A stretch of 64,000 nt of DNA from Terriglobia bacterium (GTDB taxonomy: Bacteria > Acidobacteriota > Terriglobia > JAJPHL01). The notes beneath the pieces were generated by a model that worked only from the letters and a program-made list of their open reading frames with translations, was not told the origin of the DNA and made no database searches. Made by a program: the position numbers and the translations under genes. Numbering within the stretch: the stretch's first letter is position 1; each line of letters starts with the position of its first letter. Below, one piece after another: positions 1 through 8,360 of the stretch. Location: the NCBI GenBank assembly GCA_021325275.1, contig JAJPHL010000032.1, forward strand, positions 101,082 through 165,081. Reading direction: 5' to 3'.

Positions 1-34
1 GCTATTGAATACGTCGAAGTGCAGCCCAGGCTGA

Positions 35-148
35 TTATGTGCGAATCACGGCCCATCCGGACGTTGGGATATTGTTGACGAGTCGGGCGAATTCGGTGCG
101 GGGAAAATCTTGCAGTAGTTGCTGGAACAGACTGGCCGCTTGTACCAT
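35..148 (-). pseudogene. Truncated N-terminus of an IS4-type (DUF4372-like) transposase
   Basis: Reading the minus strand from the ATG at 148 gives a 37-residue peptide that begins MVQAASLFQQLLQDFPRTEF and then hits TAA at 37-35. This start is characteristic of IS4-family transposases with an N-terminal DUF4372 domain, as I remember that family; the usual continuation into the Q-A-E-R-H motif is missing. I see no further transposase reading frame before position 1. It is most likely a dead insertion sequence end, or an element cut by rearrangement. The rest of the element may lie left of the window, but the in-frame stop argues against an intact copy. Recognition is from memory of the family. 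Confidence 0.5.
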
Positions 149-318
149 GGATAAGCCTGCAGATCGCTGGTGGGGAAACTTGCCTGAACAACTCGATTCT
201 CCAACAGCCGATCAGGAGGACAATCCACTTCCCTCAAAAACCTATCTTGGACACGAGTGACAATATGCCGCTGGCTTCGCCAGCTTCCTGACAATCCGCA
301 TCCGCTTGACGCCGTAAA
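149..318. other. Intergenic stretch next to the transposase remnant, no gene seen
   Basis: Short open frames exist on both strands here, but none has a convincing start, ribosome site or recognisable motif. The sequence upstream of the transposase ATG may be the left end of the dead insertion sequence. I could not identify terminal inverted repeats because the other end is not in the window. Confidence 0.4.
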
Positions 319-1668
319 CTAGCTCAGCACGATCTTCGACTTCAAATCCGGATGTGCCGCGACCACCTTGCGTGTCGCGTTACGGGTGTCCACCACGACG
401 GGCGTGTTCCGCACAATCGACTCGTAGTCGTATGCCGAATGATCCGTCGCGATAATCGCGCAATCGAATTTCGCGAGATTCGCCGCGTCGATGGACTCGG
501 AGTGCAGGTGCGAGAAGTCGTGCTTGCGCATTTTGTGCAGATGCTCGAAGAAAGGATCGTTGTAGGCGACGTCGGCGCCCAGTTCCAGCAGCAATTCCAT
601 GATCCGCAGTGACGGCGATTCGCGCAGATCGTCGATGTCCTTTTTGTACGCCACGCCCAACACCAGCACCTTTGAGCCGTTCACCGATTTCTTGCGTTTG
701 TTGAGCGCCTGCGTCACGTTGTGCACCACGTGATACGGCATGTTGCTGTTCACTTCGCCGGCCAGCTCGATGAAGCGCGTTTGAAACTCGTATTCGCGCG
801 CCTTCCACGACAAATAATAGGGGTCGATCGGAATGCAGTGACCGCCGAGTCCCGGACCCGGCTGGAACGGCGTAAATCCGTACGGCTTGCTCGACGCCGC
901 TTCGATCACTTCCCAAATGTCGATGTCCATGCGCTCGGACAATACCTTCAGCTCGTTGACCATCGCGATATTCACGCAGCGATAAATGTTTTCGAGCAGC
1001 TTGGTCATTTCGGCGGCGCGCGTTGTCGAGACGGGAACCACTTTGTCCACGATCGTCGCGTACAAAGCGCATGCCGCTTCCTTGCTCGCAGGATTAATTC
1101 CGCCGACAACTTTCGGGACGTTGCGGATGCCGTAATTCTTGTTGCCCGGATCGACGCGCTCGGGCGAAAACGCCAGCATGTAGTCGCAGGGCGACCCGCT
1201 GGCGTCGCACTTCAAGCCGTTCGCCTCGAGAATCGGCTGCACCATTTCGTCGGTGGTGCCGGGATACGTAGTGCTTTCGAGCACGACCAGTTGGCCGCGC
1301 TGCAAATTCTTGGCGATCGCGCGCGCCGTGGCTTCCACGTACGTCAAATCGGGTTCGCGAAATTCGTTGAGCGGTGTGGGCACGCAGATAATCGCGGCGT
1401 CGACTTTCTGGAGTTCGGAGAAATCGTCGTAAGCACGAAACTTTCCGGATTTCACGAGCGCGGCAATTTCCGCCTGCGGGATGTGCTTGATGTAGCTCTC
1501 GCCGCGATTCAAGGCCTGCACTTTTTTCGGATCCGTGTCGAAGCCCGCCGTTTGGAAATGCTTGCCGAACTCCAGCACCAGCGGCAAGCCGACATATCCG
1601 AGTCCCAAGATTCCTACGCGGGCGCTTCCGTCGCGCACTTTTTCCACGAATGTCTTGCTCGTCGACAT
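319..1668 (-). CDS. UDP-sugar 6-dehydrogenase (WbpA/WecC-like, UDP-GlcNAc or UDP-ManNAc dehydrogenase)
   Basis: A 449-residue enzyme that should oxidise C6 of a nucleotide sugar to a uronic acid in two NAD-dependent steps, feeding exopolysaccharide synthesis in the cytoplasm. The N-terminal Rossmann motif GILGLGYVGLPL lies at residues 19-30. The catalytic cysteine is Cys278 in GGHCIPIDPYYL, and the C-terminal domain carries the usual DDLRESPSL stretch. Length is normal for the family. It is the last gene of a minus-strand operon, 27 nt after the EpsI-like gene, which ties it to the exosortase locus. The exact UDP-sugar cannot be read from sequence; the WbpA-like motif set favours UDP-GlcNAc over UDP-glucose. 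Confidence 0.9.
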   Translation of the reverse strand: MSTSKTFVEKVRDGSARVGILGLGYVGLPLVLEFGKHFQTAGFDTDPKKVQALNRGESYIKHIPQAEIAALVKSGKFRAYDDFSELQKVDAAIICVPTPLNEFREPDLTYVEATARAIAKNLQRGQLVVLESTTYPGTTDEMVQPILEANGLKCDASGSPCDYMLAFSPERVDPGNKNYGIRNVPKVVGGINPASKEAACALYATIVDKVVPVSTTRAAEMTKLLENIYRCVNIAMVNELKVLSERMDIDIWEVIEAASSKPYGFTPFQPGPGLGGHCIPIDPYYLSWKAREYEFQTRFIELAGEVNSNMPYHVVHNVTQALNKRKKSVNGSKVLVLGVAYKKDIDDLRESPSLRIMELLLELGADVAYNDPFFEHLHKMRKHDFSHLHSESIDAANLAKFDCAIIATDHSAYDYESIVRNTPVVVDTRNATRKVVAAHPDLKSKIVLS

Positions 1669-1695
1669 GATGATAGCCTTTCTAGGCGTTTTTCA

Positions 1696-2340
1696 TTATT
1701 CGGGGAGATAGTCTTTCAACAACGGATAAACTTGACGCGCGAACGTCGTGGCGACTTCCTCGGCTTGCTGCGACGATCCGCCGTAGGGCACCAGAACGCG
1801 GATCAGCGCGCCGTCGGTGCGGCCGGTCTTCAGCGCTTCCCAAACGAGAATCGCTTTGCCTTGGTATTCGCTGGCGAACGCGCGGCCGTGCGTGTCGTAC
1901 CAATAGAGCACGTAACTTTTCGACGTTTCGTTCTGCACCACGTAGTGATTCACGTCGATGGTGCGGTGCACGGAAGGAATTTCCAGCGGCTTCTGCACGC
2001 TCTCCAGAACTTCCCATCCCGCGCCCGGCAGGCAATTCTTCGGCGAGTGCATGCTTTCGCCGGCGCGTTGCTGCTCGTAATAGCCGATGTAGAGATTCAC
2101 CCACGCGCCGTCTTTGTGCTGATAGTCGCGATTCAAATAATCGCTGGCTTGCAGAACCTTGAGGACTTCCTCGGGGAACTTGCCTTCGTCGCGGCCTTTC
2201 CAGTCGCCCACCTGTAAGGGGAATTGGTCGAAACTGCGGCGCAACGGCACGGCGCGTCCTTGACGCACCCACACGCTCAAGACCGCGGCGGCGGTCAGCA
2301 GGATCAACATTCCGGCGTAGCGAGGATTGCTTCGTTTCAT
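1696..2340 (-). CDS. EpsI-family exosortase-associated protein
   Basis: A 214-residue protein with one N-terminal membrane segment (about residues 9-25) followed by the EpsI domain. Visible family hallmarks are the F-P-x-x-V-G-D-W start, the S-P-K-N-C-L-P-G-A-G-W motif and the V-L-Y-W-Y segment. EpsI proteins are encoded beside or fused to exosortases; their biochemical role is not settled. The start is the ATG at 2340, because it overlaps the exosortase stop as TGATG and leaves a clean signal anchor. A longer reading frame upstream would add arginine-rich sequence that belongs to the exosortase gene in another frame. Translational coupling with the exosortase is likely. Confidence 0.85.
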   Translation of the reverse strand: MKRSNPRYAGMLILLTAAAVLSVWVRQGRAVPLRRSFDQFPLQVGDWKGRDEGKFPEEVLKVLQASDYLNRDYQHKDGAWVNLYIGYYEQQRAGESMHSPKNCLPGAGWEVLESVQKPLEIPSVHRTIDVNHYVVQNETSKSYVLYWYDTHGRAFASEYQGKAILVWEALKTGRTDGALIRVLVPYGGSSQQAEEVATTFARQVYPLLKDYLPE

Positions 2341-3314
2341 CAGGCCACTCCTGTCGGCGTCGGTGCGGTGTTTTGCGTGCGCGCCAGCGCGGCCGCCTCT
2401 TCGGCATCGTCGTCGGGCGCGGGCGACGGCCATAGTTTCTGCACCAGCGCACTCAATCCATAAAGAATCGCGAAGGCCACGATGAAAATCGCCCAGCCGT
2501 CGAGTTCATGGAAGAAACCCATCGCGTATTTGACGCTCCAACGTTCCGCAATGATTCCGGTCACGGCGATTCGCAGGACGTTGAGGGCCAATGCGGTGGG
2601 AATCGCCAGCACGATCAGCAGAATGCGTTGGCCGAGTCCGCGCCAGCGCATGTATCCGAGAATCACCGACAGCGCGATCAGCGAGACCAGCGAGCGCAAG
2701 CCGCTGCACGCTTCCGCCACGCCCAGCGACGTACTGGCGAGCTGCAACACGTTGCCTTCTTGCAACACGGGAACGTCGCAGAAGTTCAGCGTGCCGGCGC
2801 TCAGGTCCGATGCGATCGCTTGCAGCGGAATCGAGACGGTGTTGAAGATCAGCGCGGGGATGGGAATCGCCAGCAGCAAGAATCCCAAGGGAAACGCCAT
2901 CACGCGCAGCCGTTTCCATCCCATGAAGTACAAAACCACGCCGGCCATCAGCCCGATCACCGAGGTGCGCGTCAGGAAAAACTCGGCTCCCAGGCGCCCG
3001 ACAAAATATACGAATAGAGATCCGATGACCACGAACAATCCCCAACCGATCGCCGGTTGGGCCGGCTCGGCCGCAAAGCGGTGGCGCTTGCGCCACGCGA
3101 AATAGAGCGCCAGCGGCGGAATCAGGATGCCGTGAGAGTTGTTGGGATCGTTCCACCAATCGCCGGCCAGCCGCGTGAACGTGTCCGCGTACATCACGGC
3201 GAGAGGAAGCAGCAGCAGCGCGGCCTGAATCCAGACGAGGGTATGCTCGCGGATACTGTCCAGAACACTATCGCGAAAACGAATACCGCCGGCGACGACT
3301 TCAGACACACTCAT
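2340..3314 (-). CDS. Exosortase (XrtA/EpsH-like transpeptidase)
   Basis: A 324-residue polytopic inner-membrane protein with about eight hydrophobic segments. The three catalytic positions of exosortases are all present: Cys203 in EACSGLRSL, Arg248 in NVLRIA and His269 in FFHELDGW. Exosortases cleave and sort PEP-CTERM proteins, usually in bacteria that make exopolysaccharide. The last about 30 residues are a polar D/E/A-rich tail. It sits between a sigma-54 response regulator and EpsI in one operon. No PEP-CTERM substrate is encoded in this window, so the targets must be elsewhere. Subfamily assignment (XrtA versus others) is inferred from the neighbours. Confidence 0.92.
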   Translation of the reverse strand: MSVSEVVAGGIRFRDSVLDSIREHTLVWIQAALLLLPLAVMYADTFTRLAGDWWNDPNNSHGILIPPLALYFAWRKRHRFAAEPAQPAIGWGLFVVIGSLFVYFVGRLGAEFFLTRTSVIGLMAGVVLYFMGWKRLRVMAFPLGFLLLAIPIPALIFNTVSIPLQAIASDLSAGTLNFCDVPVLQEGNVLQLASTSLGVAEACSGLRSLVSLIALSVILGYMRWRGLGQRILLIVLAIPTALALNVLRIAVTGIIAERWSVKYAMGFFHELDGWAIFIVAFAILYGLSALVQKLWPSPAPDDDAEEAAALARTQNTAPTPTGVA

Positions 3315-3338
3315 GGGGGTTCTTTCTCAGTTTTGCAT

Positions 3339-4700
3339 CTATGCCGTATCCATTTGCAAGTCGCGCATCTTGTAGAGCAGCGCCTTGTAGGAAATGTTCA
3401 GCATTTTGGCGGCTTCCTTGCGGCGCCACTGCGTTTGCTCGAGCGCCGCTTGGATCGCTTTGCGCTCGGCCTCGCGTTTTTGGTCGCGCAGCCCCGCGGC
3501 TGCCGTGTGGACCGGAGACGCCGCGGCCGCCAGTGCCGCCGGTTTGTTCTCGCTTTCACCCAACTCGCCCAGCATCATCGATTCGTCGCCCAGGATCACC
3601 AGGCGGCGAATAAAGTTTTCCAGCTCTCGCAAATTGCCGGGCCAACTGTACTCGAGCATTCGCGCCAGCATCGCGGGAGAAATTTTCAGCGACTGGCCGG
3701 CGGGCGAATACTTGTTCAGGAAATAGTCGACAAACGTGGGAATCTCCTCGCGGCGATCGCGCAACGGCGGCAAGGCGATGGAAAACACGTTCAAGCGATA
3801 GTACAAGTCTTGCCGGAAGCGGCCGTCGGCAATCGCCTGACTCACGTTCACGTTGGTCGCGGCGACCACCCGCACGTCGACGTGCGTGGGCGAGGTGGCG
3901 CCGAGACGGAAATAGCGGCCGTCTTGCAGGACGTGCAGCAATTTCGCCTGAAGGAAAACCTGCATCTCGGCGATTTCGTCGAGGAACAGCGTGCCTTTGT
4001 GCGCCAACTCGAACTTGCCGGGCTTCGATCCATTCGCGCCGGTGAACGCGCCGCGCTCGTAGCCGAACAATTCGCTTTCCAGCAGGTCCGAAGGCAGCGC
4101 CGCGCAATTCACCTTGACGAATTTTTGTCCCGCGCGATTCGACGCGTGATGCAAATACCGCGCGATGACTTCCTTGCCCGATCCACTTTCCCCGACGATC
4201 AGCACCGGCACGTCGGCGGGCGCCACCCGCGTGCAGTTCTCGCGGATTTTCTGCATCGCTTCACTGCACACGAGGAACGGCAGCGGACCCAGCGTCGACC
4301 GCGATTCCGGCGCGACCACCGACAGCTCTTCGGACAAGCATTTGTCGAGCGCTTCCTCGAGCTGCGCGTTGGAAAACGGCTTGATCAGATAATCCGTGGC
4401 GCCCATCTTCACGGCGGCGACGATCTTGTCGGCGTCCGACGTGCAGGAAATCATCACGACTTTCTGGCGAGGATTCGCTTCCAGCAGGCGGCGCAGCGTC
4501 TCCAGGCCGCCCATGCCGGGCAAGTTCAAATCGAGCAGCACGACCGACGGCGGCTGCTGACGCAAAATGAAATCGATAGCCGCTTCGCCGGTGCCCACGG
4601 CGGTGGTTTGATAACCCATCGCGGTGAGCGTGGCGCGCAGGACGGTGCGAATGTCATCTTCGTCGTCCACGATTAACGTGCTGCGTGTTTCTTCAGGCAT
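3339..4700 (-). CDS. NtrC-family sigma-54 response regulator
   Basis: A 453-residue DNA-binding activator. The receiver domain covers about residues 1-125 with acidic pocket D12-D13 and phosphoacceptor Asp57 in LLDLNLPG. The AAA+ domain has Walker A GESGSGKE (170-177) and the sigma-54 contact loop GAFTGA (217-222). A Fis-type helix-turn-helix lies at the C-terminus (about 415-450). Once phosphorylated it should open sigma-54 promoters. The partner kinase is encoded immediately upstream in the same operon. Target promoters are probably those of the exosortase and polysaccharide operons, by context. A palindromic element lies in the gap between kinase and regulator. Confidence 0.93.
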   Translation of the reverse strand: MPEETRSTLIVDDEDDIRTVLRATLTAMGYQTTAVGTGEAAIDFILRQQPPSVVLLDLNLPGMGGLETLRRLLEANPRQKVVMISCTSDADKIVAAVKMGATDYLIKPFSNAQLEEALDKCLSEELSVVAPESRSTLGPLPFLVCSEAMQKIRENCTRVAPADVPVLIVGESGSGKEVIARYLHHASNRAGQKFVKVNCAALPSDLLESELFGYERGAFTGANGSKPGKFELAHKGTLFLDEIAEMQVFLQAKLLHVLQDGRYFRLGATSPTHVDVRVVAATNVNVSQAIADGRFRQDLYYRLNVFSIALPPLRDRREEIPTFVDYFLNKYSPAGQSLKISPAMLARMLEYSWPGNLRELENFIRRLVILGDESMMLGELGESENKPAALAAAASPVHTAAAGLRDQKREAERKAIQAALEQTQWRRKEAAKMLNISYKALLYKMRDLQMDTA

Positions 4701-4723
4701 AAAGTCTCAAAACACCGACCACT

Positions 4724-4789
4724 CAGAACCGCCCGCGGTAGCAGACGGGTAAAGCGGCTTGCACCCATTCGCTACCGCGAATGGTTCCG
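4724..4789. repeat. Palindromic dispersed element, copy 1
   Basis: Two imperfect arms, 4724-4750 and 4763-4789, match in 20 of 27 positions and enclose a 12-nt loop. The right arm shares a 23-nt identical core with copy 2 at 35259-35281, including the word CGCTACCGCGAATGG. It fills most of the 94-nt gap between the histidine kinase and response regulator genes, so it would be transcribed as a hairpin inside that operon. It looks like a REP- or MITE-type element. Confidence 0.65.
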
Positions 4790-4794
4790 ACACT

Positions 4795-6111
4795 CTATCG
4801 AGGGATCACGAGATGAAACGCGGTCCCGTGACCGACGCGGCTTTCCACCCAGATTTTCCCTTTATGTGCCGTTACAATTTTACGAGCAATCGCGAGTCCC
4901 AAGCCCATGCCGCCGGGTGCGCTGCCGGGCACTTGGAAGTAATCCTCGAAAATCTCTTGATGATACTCCGATGGAATGCCCGGACCGTTGTCGGTGACCG
5001 AAAAGCGCACGCCGTTTGCATCGGCGTCCTCTTCCTCCTGCCGGCGTTCCTGAGAAACGCTGACCGCCGCCACGCGCCGCTCCCAAAAATGCAGATCGGC
5101 CACCAGCGTCACCTGGCCTCCCTTGGGAGTATACTTCAAAGCATTCTCGCAGAGATTGTTGAGGACGTTCTGGAGTTTACCGCGATCGCACCGCACACGC
5201 GGAAGCTCGCGCGCCGCCGCGTACTCGAACTGAATGCCGCGCGCTTGCCCGAGTTTCTTCCAATACTTCGCCGCTTCCGCCACGATGTCGCCGGCATCGT
5301 GCTCCGCGAACACCAGCGACAGCTTGCCGCGCTCGACGGCCGCGAAGTCGAGGAAGGAATTCACGACATTCAAAAGGCGCCGGCAGTTTTGTACCGAAAG
5401 CTGCACGATTTCCTTTTGTTGAGCATTCAGCGCTCCCAGACTCCCGCCCAGCAATAGTTCACAAGACCCGTTGATCACCGCTAGGGGCGTTTTCAATTCG
5501 TGGGTCGCGGCGGCCAGCATGCCGGTCTTCTGTTTGTTGATCTCGCCCAGCTCGAGATACGCCTGGAAGAGCGTTTCAAACGCGGCCTTTCTCGCCGACA
5601 ACTCCGTGGGTCCCGGCGCGGCGCCTGGGGCAATGATGCCGGAGTCGGTCGAGGGGCCGAGCGCCGATGGGTCGATGATGTCCCACGCGGCTTCGAGCGA
5701 GCAGTTCGGCCCCGTCACGTGCAAGCGAATCCGCAGCGTGACCGACATTTCCGTCTGATCGTCTCGCGACTTCACCAGCGCCGGGCACTTCACCGCCGAA
5801 CCCTTCAGGGCGCGATCGAAGTATTGCTTCAGGCGCGTGGCGCTCGGTTTCGAGAACAGGTTGGTGATCGGCTGGCCGAGGAACGTGGACTCGGCTACGC
5901 CGAGCGCCTTGATCGCGACACCATTGGCGCTGACGACCTGGCCTTCTAGATTCAGAAGGAGAATCGCGCGAACCCGGTGGCCGGCCGACTTACTTGCGGT
6001 CGGGCTCGACGCCACCTTCTCGGGGGCTAAAACATTTGTCCTGCCACTTGTATTCATCGTATCGTTACTGCTTGTCCCTAGAGCGCAGACAATAGTGAAA
6101 CAATCTTGCAC
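4795..6111 (-). CDS. PAS-domain sensor histidine kinase
   Basis: A soluble kinase of 438 residues if the GTG at 6111 is used, or 420 from the ATG at 6057; neither start has a good ribosome site. It has no membrane segment. A PAS domain spans about residues 45-150, a helical linker follows, and the HisKA motif AATHELKTPL places the phosphorylated His at 204 of the longer form. The HATPase domain shows N-E-N-A-L-K-Y-T-like, DNGPGIP and GMGLGLAI boxes. It should phosphorylate the sigma-54 regulator encoded downstream. The signal is unknown; the PAS domain suggests a cytoplasmic cue. It is the first gene of the minus-strand exosortase operon. Confidence 0.9.
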   Translation of the reverse strand: MQDCFTIVCALGTSSNDTMNTSGRTNVLAPEKVASSPTASKSAGHRVRAILLLNLEGQVVSANGVAIKALGVAESTFLGQPITNLFSKPSATRLKQYFDRALKGSAVKCPALVKSRDDQTEMSVTLRIRLHVTGPNCSLEAAWDIIDPSALGPSTDSGIIAPGAAPGPTELSARKAAFETLFQAYLELGEINKQKTGMLAAATHELKTPLAVINGSCELLLGGSLGALNAQQKEIVQLSVQNCRRLLNVVNSFLDFAAVERGKLSLVFAEHDAGDIVAEAAKYWKKLGQARGIQFEYAAARELPRVRCDRGKLQNVLNNLCENALKYTPKGGQVTLVADLHFWERRVAAVSVSQERRQEEEDADANGVRFSVTDNGPGIPSEYHQEIFEDYFQVPGSAPGGMGLGLAIARKIVTAHKGKIWVESRVGHGTAFHLVIPR

Positions 6112-6203
6112 GACAGAGCAATGGGAACCAAGTACTTGCTCACTGGATCAAGTGTACTAGCAGCCTCTTGGAACTGGATGCACCCATACCCGCAACCTTT
6201 GTG

Positions 6204-6218
6204 ATTCTACATTAGAAT
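6204..6218. promoter_or_regulatory. Short inverted repeat, possible operator
   Basis: ATTCTA and TAGAAT are perfect inverted 6-nt arms around CAT. The position in the divergent control region suits a binding site for one of the two sigma-54 activators. Nothing in the sequence proves binding; a chance palindrome is possible. Confidence 0.25.
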
Positions 6219-6440
6219 GAGTGCGTTAGATGTTAAAATCTCGCGGGGCTCAAACGATTTTTCTCTTGCTTAGAAAGGCCCATGGTAATAGAGTGGGTCA
6301 GCCACAACGGCGGGTGGAATGACGGTAGTGGAAAGAATTGGGATTTTTTCGCACATTAATTTCCTCGCGGCAAGTCGGGCGGGACGTAACCACTTAGCTA
6401 ACTCGCTTAGAACAAAGCAGCAGCCCATGTGTGCAAGGAA

Positions 6441-6456
6441 TGGTTCAAAACGTGCA
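6441..6456 (+). promoter_or_regulatory. Candidate sigma-54 promoter (distal)
   Basis: TGG at 6441-6443 and GC at 6454-6455 are separated by exactly 10 nt, giving TGG-N10-GCA as in the -24/-12 consensus. Nine of twelve consensus positions match. It would start transcription near 6467, about 65 nt before the activator ATG. The presence of two sigma-54 activator genes next door supports it. Confidence 0.35.
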
Positions 6457-6491
6457 AGTTTTTTTCACGCCTGAACGTGGTTTGAGGGCAA

Positions 6492-6507
6492 TGGTAAGGG
6501 TGTCGCT
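6492..6507 (+). promoter_or_regulatory. Candidate sigma-54 promoter (proximal)
   Basis: TGG at 6492-6494 and GC at 6505-6506 again have 10-nt spacing, with nine of twelve consensus positions matched. A transcript from here would begin near 6518 and leave only about 15 nt before the ATG at 6534. It competes with the distal site as the real promoter of the plus-strand operon. Confidence 0.3.
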
Positions 6508-6533
6508 AATTTGACTGGGTTGGGAACTATCTT

Positions 6534-7568
6534 ATGAGCACCATCACTGAACCTGTATTTCAAATGGAAGCCGGGTCCGGGCCAAGCGAGTTTCTGTTCG
6601 GCAGCACTCCGGTGATGCTGGACCTGAAGAAGAAGATCGCGTTGGTTTCGAACACCGACGTTCCGGTGCTGATCACCGGAGAGTCCGGCACCGGCAAGGA
6701 GTCGCTGGCGATTGAGATTCATCGATCGTCCCGGCGCGGACCCAATCCGTTCGTCAAGGTGAACTGCGCGGCGATTCCCGGCGCGCTGATGGAATCGGAA
6801 CTGTTCGGTTTCGAACGCGGCGCATTCACCGGCGCGGTGCAGCGGCGCATCGGAAAATTCGAGCAAGCCACCACCGGCACGATCTTCCTCGACGAAATCG
6901 CCGACCTCGATCTCGCGTTGCAAGCGAAATTGCTGCACGTGTTGCAAGACGGCAATCTGTCGATGATCGGCGCGAGCGAAGAAGTGATGCTCGACACGCG
7001 CGTGATCTGCGCCACGAATCGCGATATCCCGTCGGCGGTGCAAGGCGGACAATTCCGGCAGGACTTGTTCTACCGCATCAACGTGATCCACGTGAATCTG
7101 CCGGCGCTGCGGCAACGTCGCGCGGACTTGCCGGAGTTGGTGGATCATTTTCTGGCTCACTACACGAAGCTTTTCGGGCGTCCCGTGGCGAAACCATCGG
7201 CGGCGCTCGTCGAGTTGTTCGGCTCGTATCATTGGCCGGGCAATATCCGCGAACTGGAGAACACGCTCAAGCAGCTTGTGATTCTCCAGAACGAAGGCGA
7301 GTTGATCCGCACGTTGGAGGCGCGTCTCAAGGAAGAAATGGCGCGCATTGTTGATCCCGATGGTACCGTGCCGCTCAAAAAATACGTGAAGTTGGCGGTC
7401 CTCAAGGTGGAGAAAGAGCTTATCCTGAAGGTTCTGAGGCATAATCGCTGGAACCGCAAAAAGAGCGCCCGGATGTTGCGCATCAGCTACCGCGCGTTGC
7501 TCTACAAACTCAAGGAATGCGGTCTCGACCAGCGGGAGACAGCCGTGTTGTCGGAGAGGGCGGAGTAA
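6534..7568 (+). CDS. Sigma-54 activator without receiver domain
   Basis: A 344-residue bacterial enhancer-binding protein. It starts almost directly with the AAA+ domain: Walker A GESGTGKE (49-56), GAFTGA loop (96-101), Walker B region around I-F-L-D-E-I-A-D, and a C-terminal Fis-like helix-turn-helix (about 300-330) with the S-Y-R-A-L-L-Y-K-L-K motif also seen in the regulator at 3339. Lacking a receiver, it must be controlled by its own level or by another protein. It begins the polysaccharide operon and ends exactly where the export gene starts (TAAATG). A cascade in which the two-component regulator turns on this gene is an attractive inference. Confidence 0.9.
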   Translation: MSTITEPVFQMEAGSGPSEFLFGSTPVMLDLKKKIALVSNTDVPVLITGESGTGKESLAIEIHRSSRRGPNPFVKVNCAAIPGALMESELFGFERGAFTGAVQRRIGKFEQATTGTIFLDEIADLDLALQAKLLHVLQDGNLSMIGASEEVMLDTRVICATNRDIPSAVQGGQFRQDLFYRINVIHVNLPALRQRRADLPELVDHFLAHYTKLFGRPVAKPSAALVELFGSYHWPGNIRELENTLKQLVILQNEGELIRTLEARLKEEMARIVDPDGTVPLKKYVKLAVLKVEKELILKVLRHNRWNRKKSARMLRISYRALLYKLKECGLDQRETAVLSERAE

Positions 7569-8348
7569 ATGTCGATGAAGAAGCAATACGGCCTGAGCGT
7601 GCTCGCACTGGCGTGCGGGTTCGCACTCGCGTCGCCGCGCGCCACGGCGCAAGAGGCTGCTCCTCCGAATCCTCCCAAGCAAGAGGAGAAGAAGGCCGAC
7701 GAAAAAAAGCCCGAGGAAAAAAAGCCGCCGGAAGAAAAGAAAGCGGACGAGAAGCAAACCCCTCCCGCCGCTGACCCCAAGGACGCCAAGGCCAGAGATC
7801 CCAAAGATCCTGCTTCCAAGGATCCCGGTTTTACCACCGACATGCCCAAGGATCTCAACGATCAGCCGGAGTTCATCGTAGGTCCCGGCGACGGCTTGAT
7901 GATCAACGTGTGGAAAGAGCCCGAAGTCAGCCAACCCGTCACGGTCCGCGGCGATTGCCGCATCACCCTGCAGTTGATCAAAGACGTGGAAGTCTGCGGC
8001 ATGACTCCCACGCAGATCCAAAACCTGCTCACCGAAAAACTCAGCAAGTACCTCACGGCGCCCGACGTGACTGTGACGCTCAGCGGCTTGCAGAGCCGCA
8101 AAGTTTATTTCATCGGACAAGTGCGCCGTCCCGGCGCGATGGTTTTGAACGGGCCGATGTCGATTTCGCAAGCGCTCTCCGACGCCGGTGGTCTGGCCGA
8201 CTACGCCAACGACAAGAAAGTGATCATTCAGCGAATGATCAATGGTGTGACGAAACAGTTCATCTTCAACTATCGCGACTATTTGAAGGGAAAAAACCCG
8301 CAGGGCAATATTCTGCTCATGCCCGGCGACATCATCATGGTTCGATAA
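7569..8348 (+). CDS. Polysaccharide export protein (Wza-like, Poly_export plus SLBB)
   Basis: A 259-residue secreted protein. A signal peptide covers about residues 1-27, followed by a long Lys/Glu/Pro low-complexity linker (about 35-95). The Poly_export domain begins at the F-I-V-G-P-G-D-G motif and an SLBB-like domain follows from V-Y-F-I-G-Q-V. It should form the periplasmic/outer-membrane exit for exopolysaccharide. The start abuts the previous stop with no gap. No clear lipobox is present, unlike classical Wza. The charged linker is longer than usual and may span peptidoglycan. No Wzc-type kinase, flippase or polymerase is found nearby. Confidence 0.85.
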   Translation: MSMKKQYGLSVLALACGFALASPRATAQEAAPPNPPKQEEKKADEKKPEEKKPPEEKKADEKQTPPAADPKDAKARDPKDPASKDPGFTTDMPKDLNDQPEFIVGPGDGLMINVWKEPEVSQPVTVRGDCRITLQLIKDVEVCGMTPTQIQNLLTEKLSKYLTAPDVTVTLSGLQSRKVYFIGQVRRPGAMVLNGPMSISQALSDAGGLADYANDKKVIIQRMINGVTKQFIFNYRDYLKGKNPQGNILLMPGDIIMVR

Positions 8349-8360
8349 GCAGGTAACCGC

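Larger units (their letters stand above)
6112..6533. other. Divergent control region of the exosortase/polysaccharide locus
   Basis: A 422-nt gene-free span between the histidine kinase (minus) and the sigma-54 activator (plus). It is visibly richer in A/T than its surroundings. It contains an inverted repeat ATTCTA-CAT-TAGAAT at 6204-6218, a direct repeat GTGCAAG at 6431-6437 and 6452-6458, and two sites with sigma-54 GG-N10-GC geometry on the plus strand. It is the only place where both operons could be controlled together. Confidence 0.55.

Noticed and set aside
39..260. Plus-strand 73-codon gene at the window start
   Set aside because: No family, no ribosome site, and it overlaps the transposase remnant on the other strand.
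721..2217. Long plus-strand open frame of 498 codons
   Set aside because: It is the antisense shadow of the UDP-sugar dehydrogenase and EpsI genes, Arg/His-rich in composition, with no motif or ribosome site.
3057..4676. Plus-strand open frame of 539 codons
   Set aside because: Antisense to the sigma-54 response regulator and exosortase start; composition typical of GC-rich shadow frames.
6465..8171. Minus-strand open frame of 568 codons
   Set aside because: Antisense to the sigma-54 activator and exporter genes, both of which have full domain motifs.
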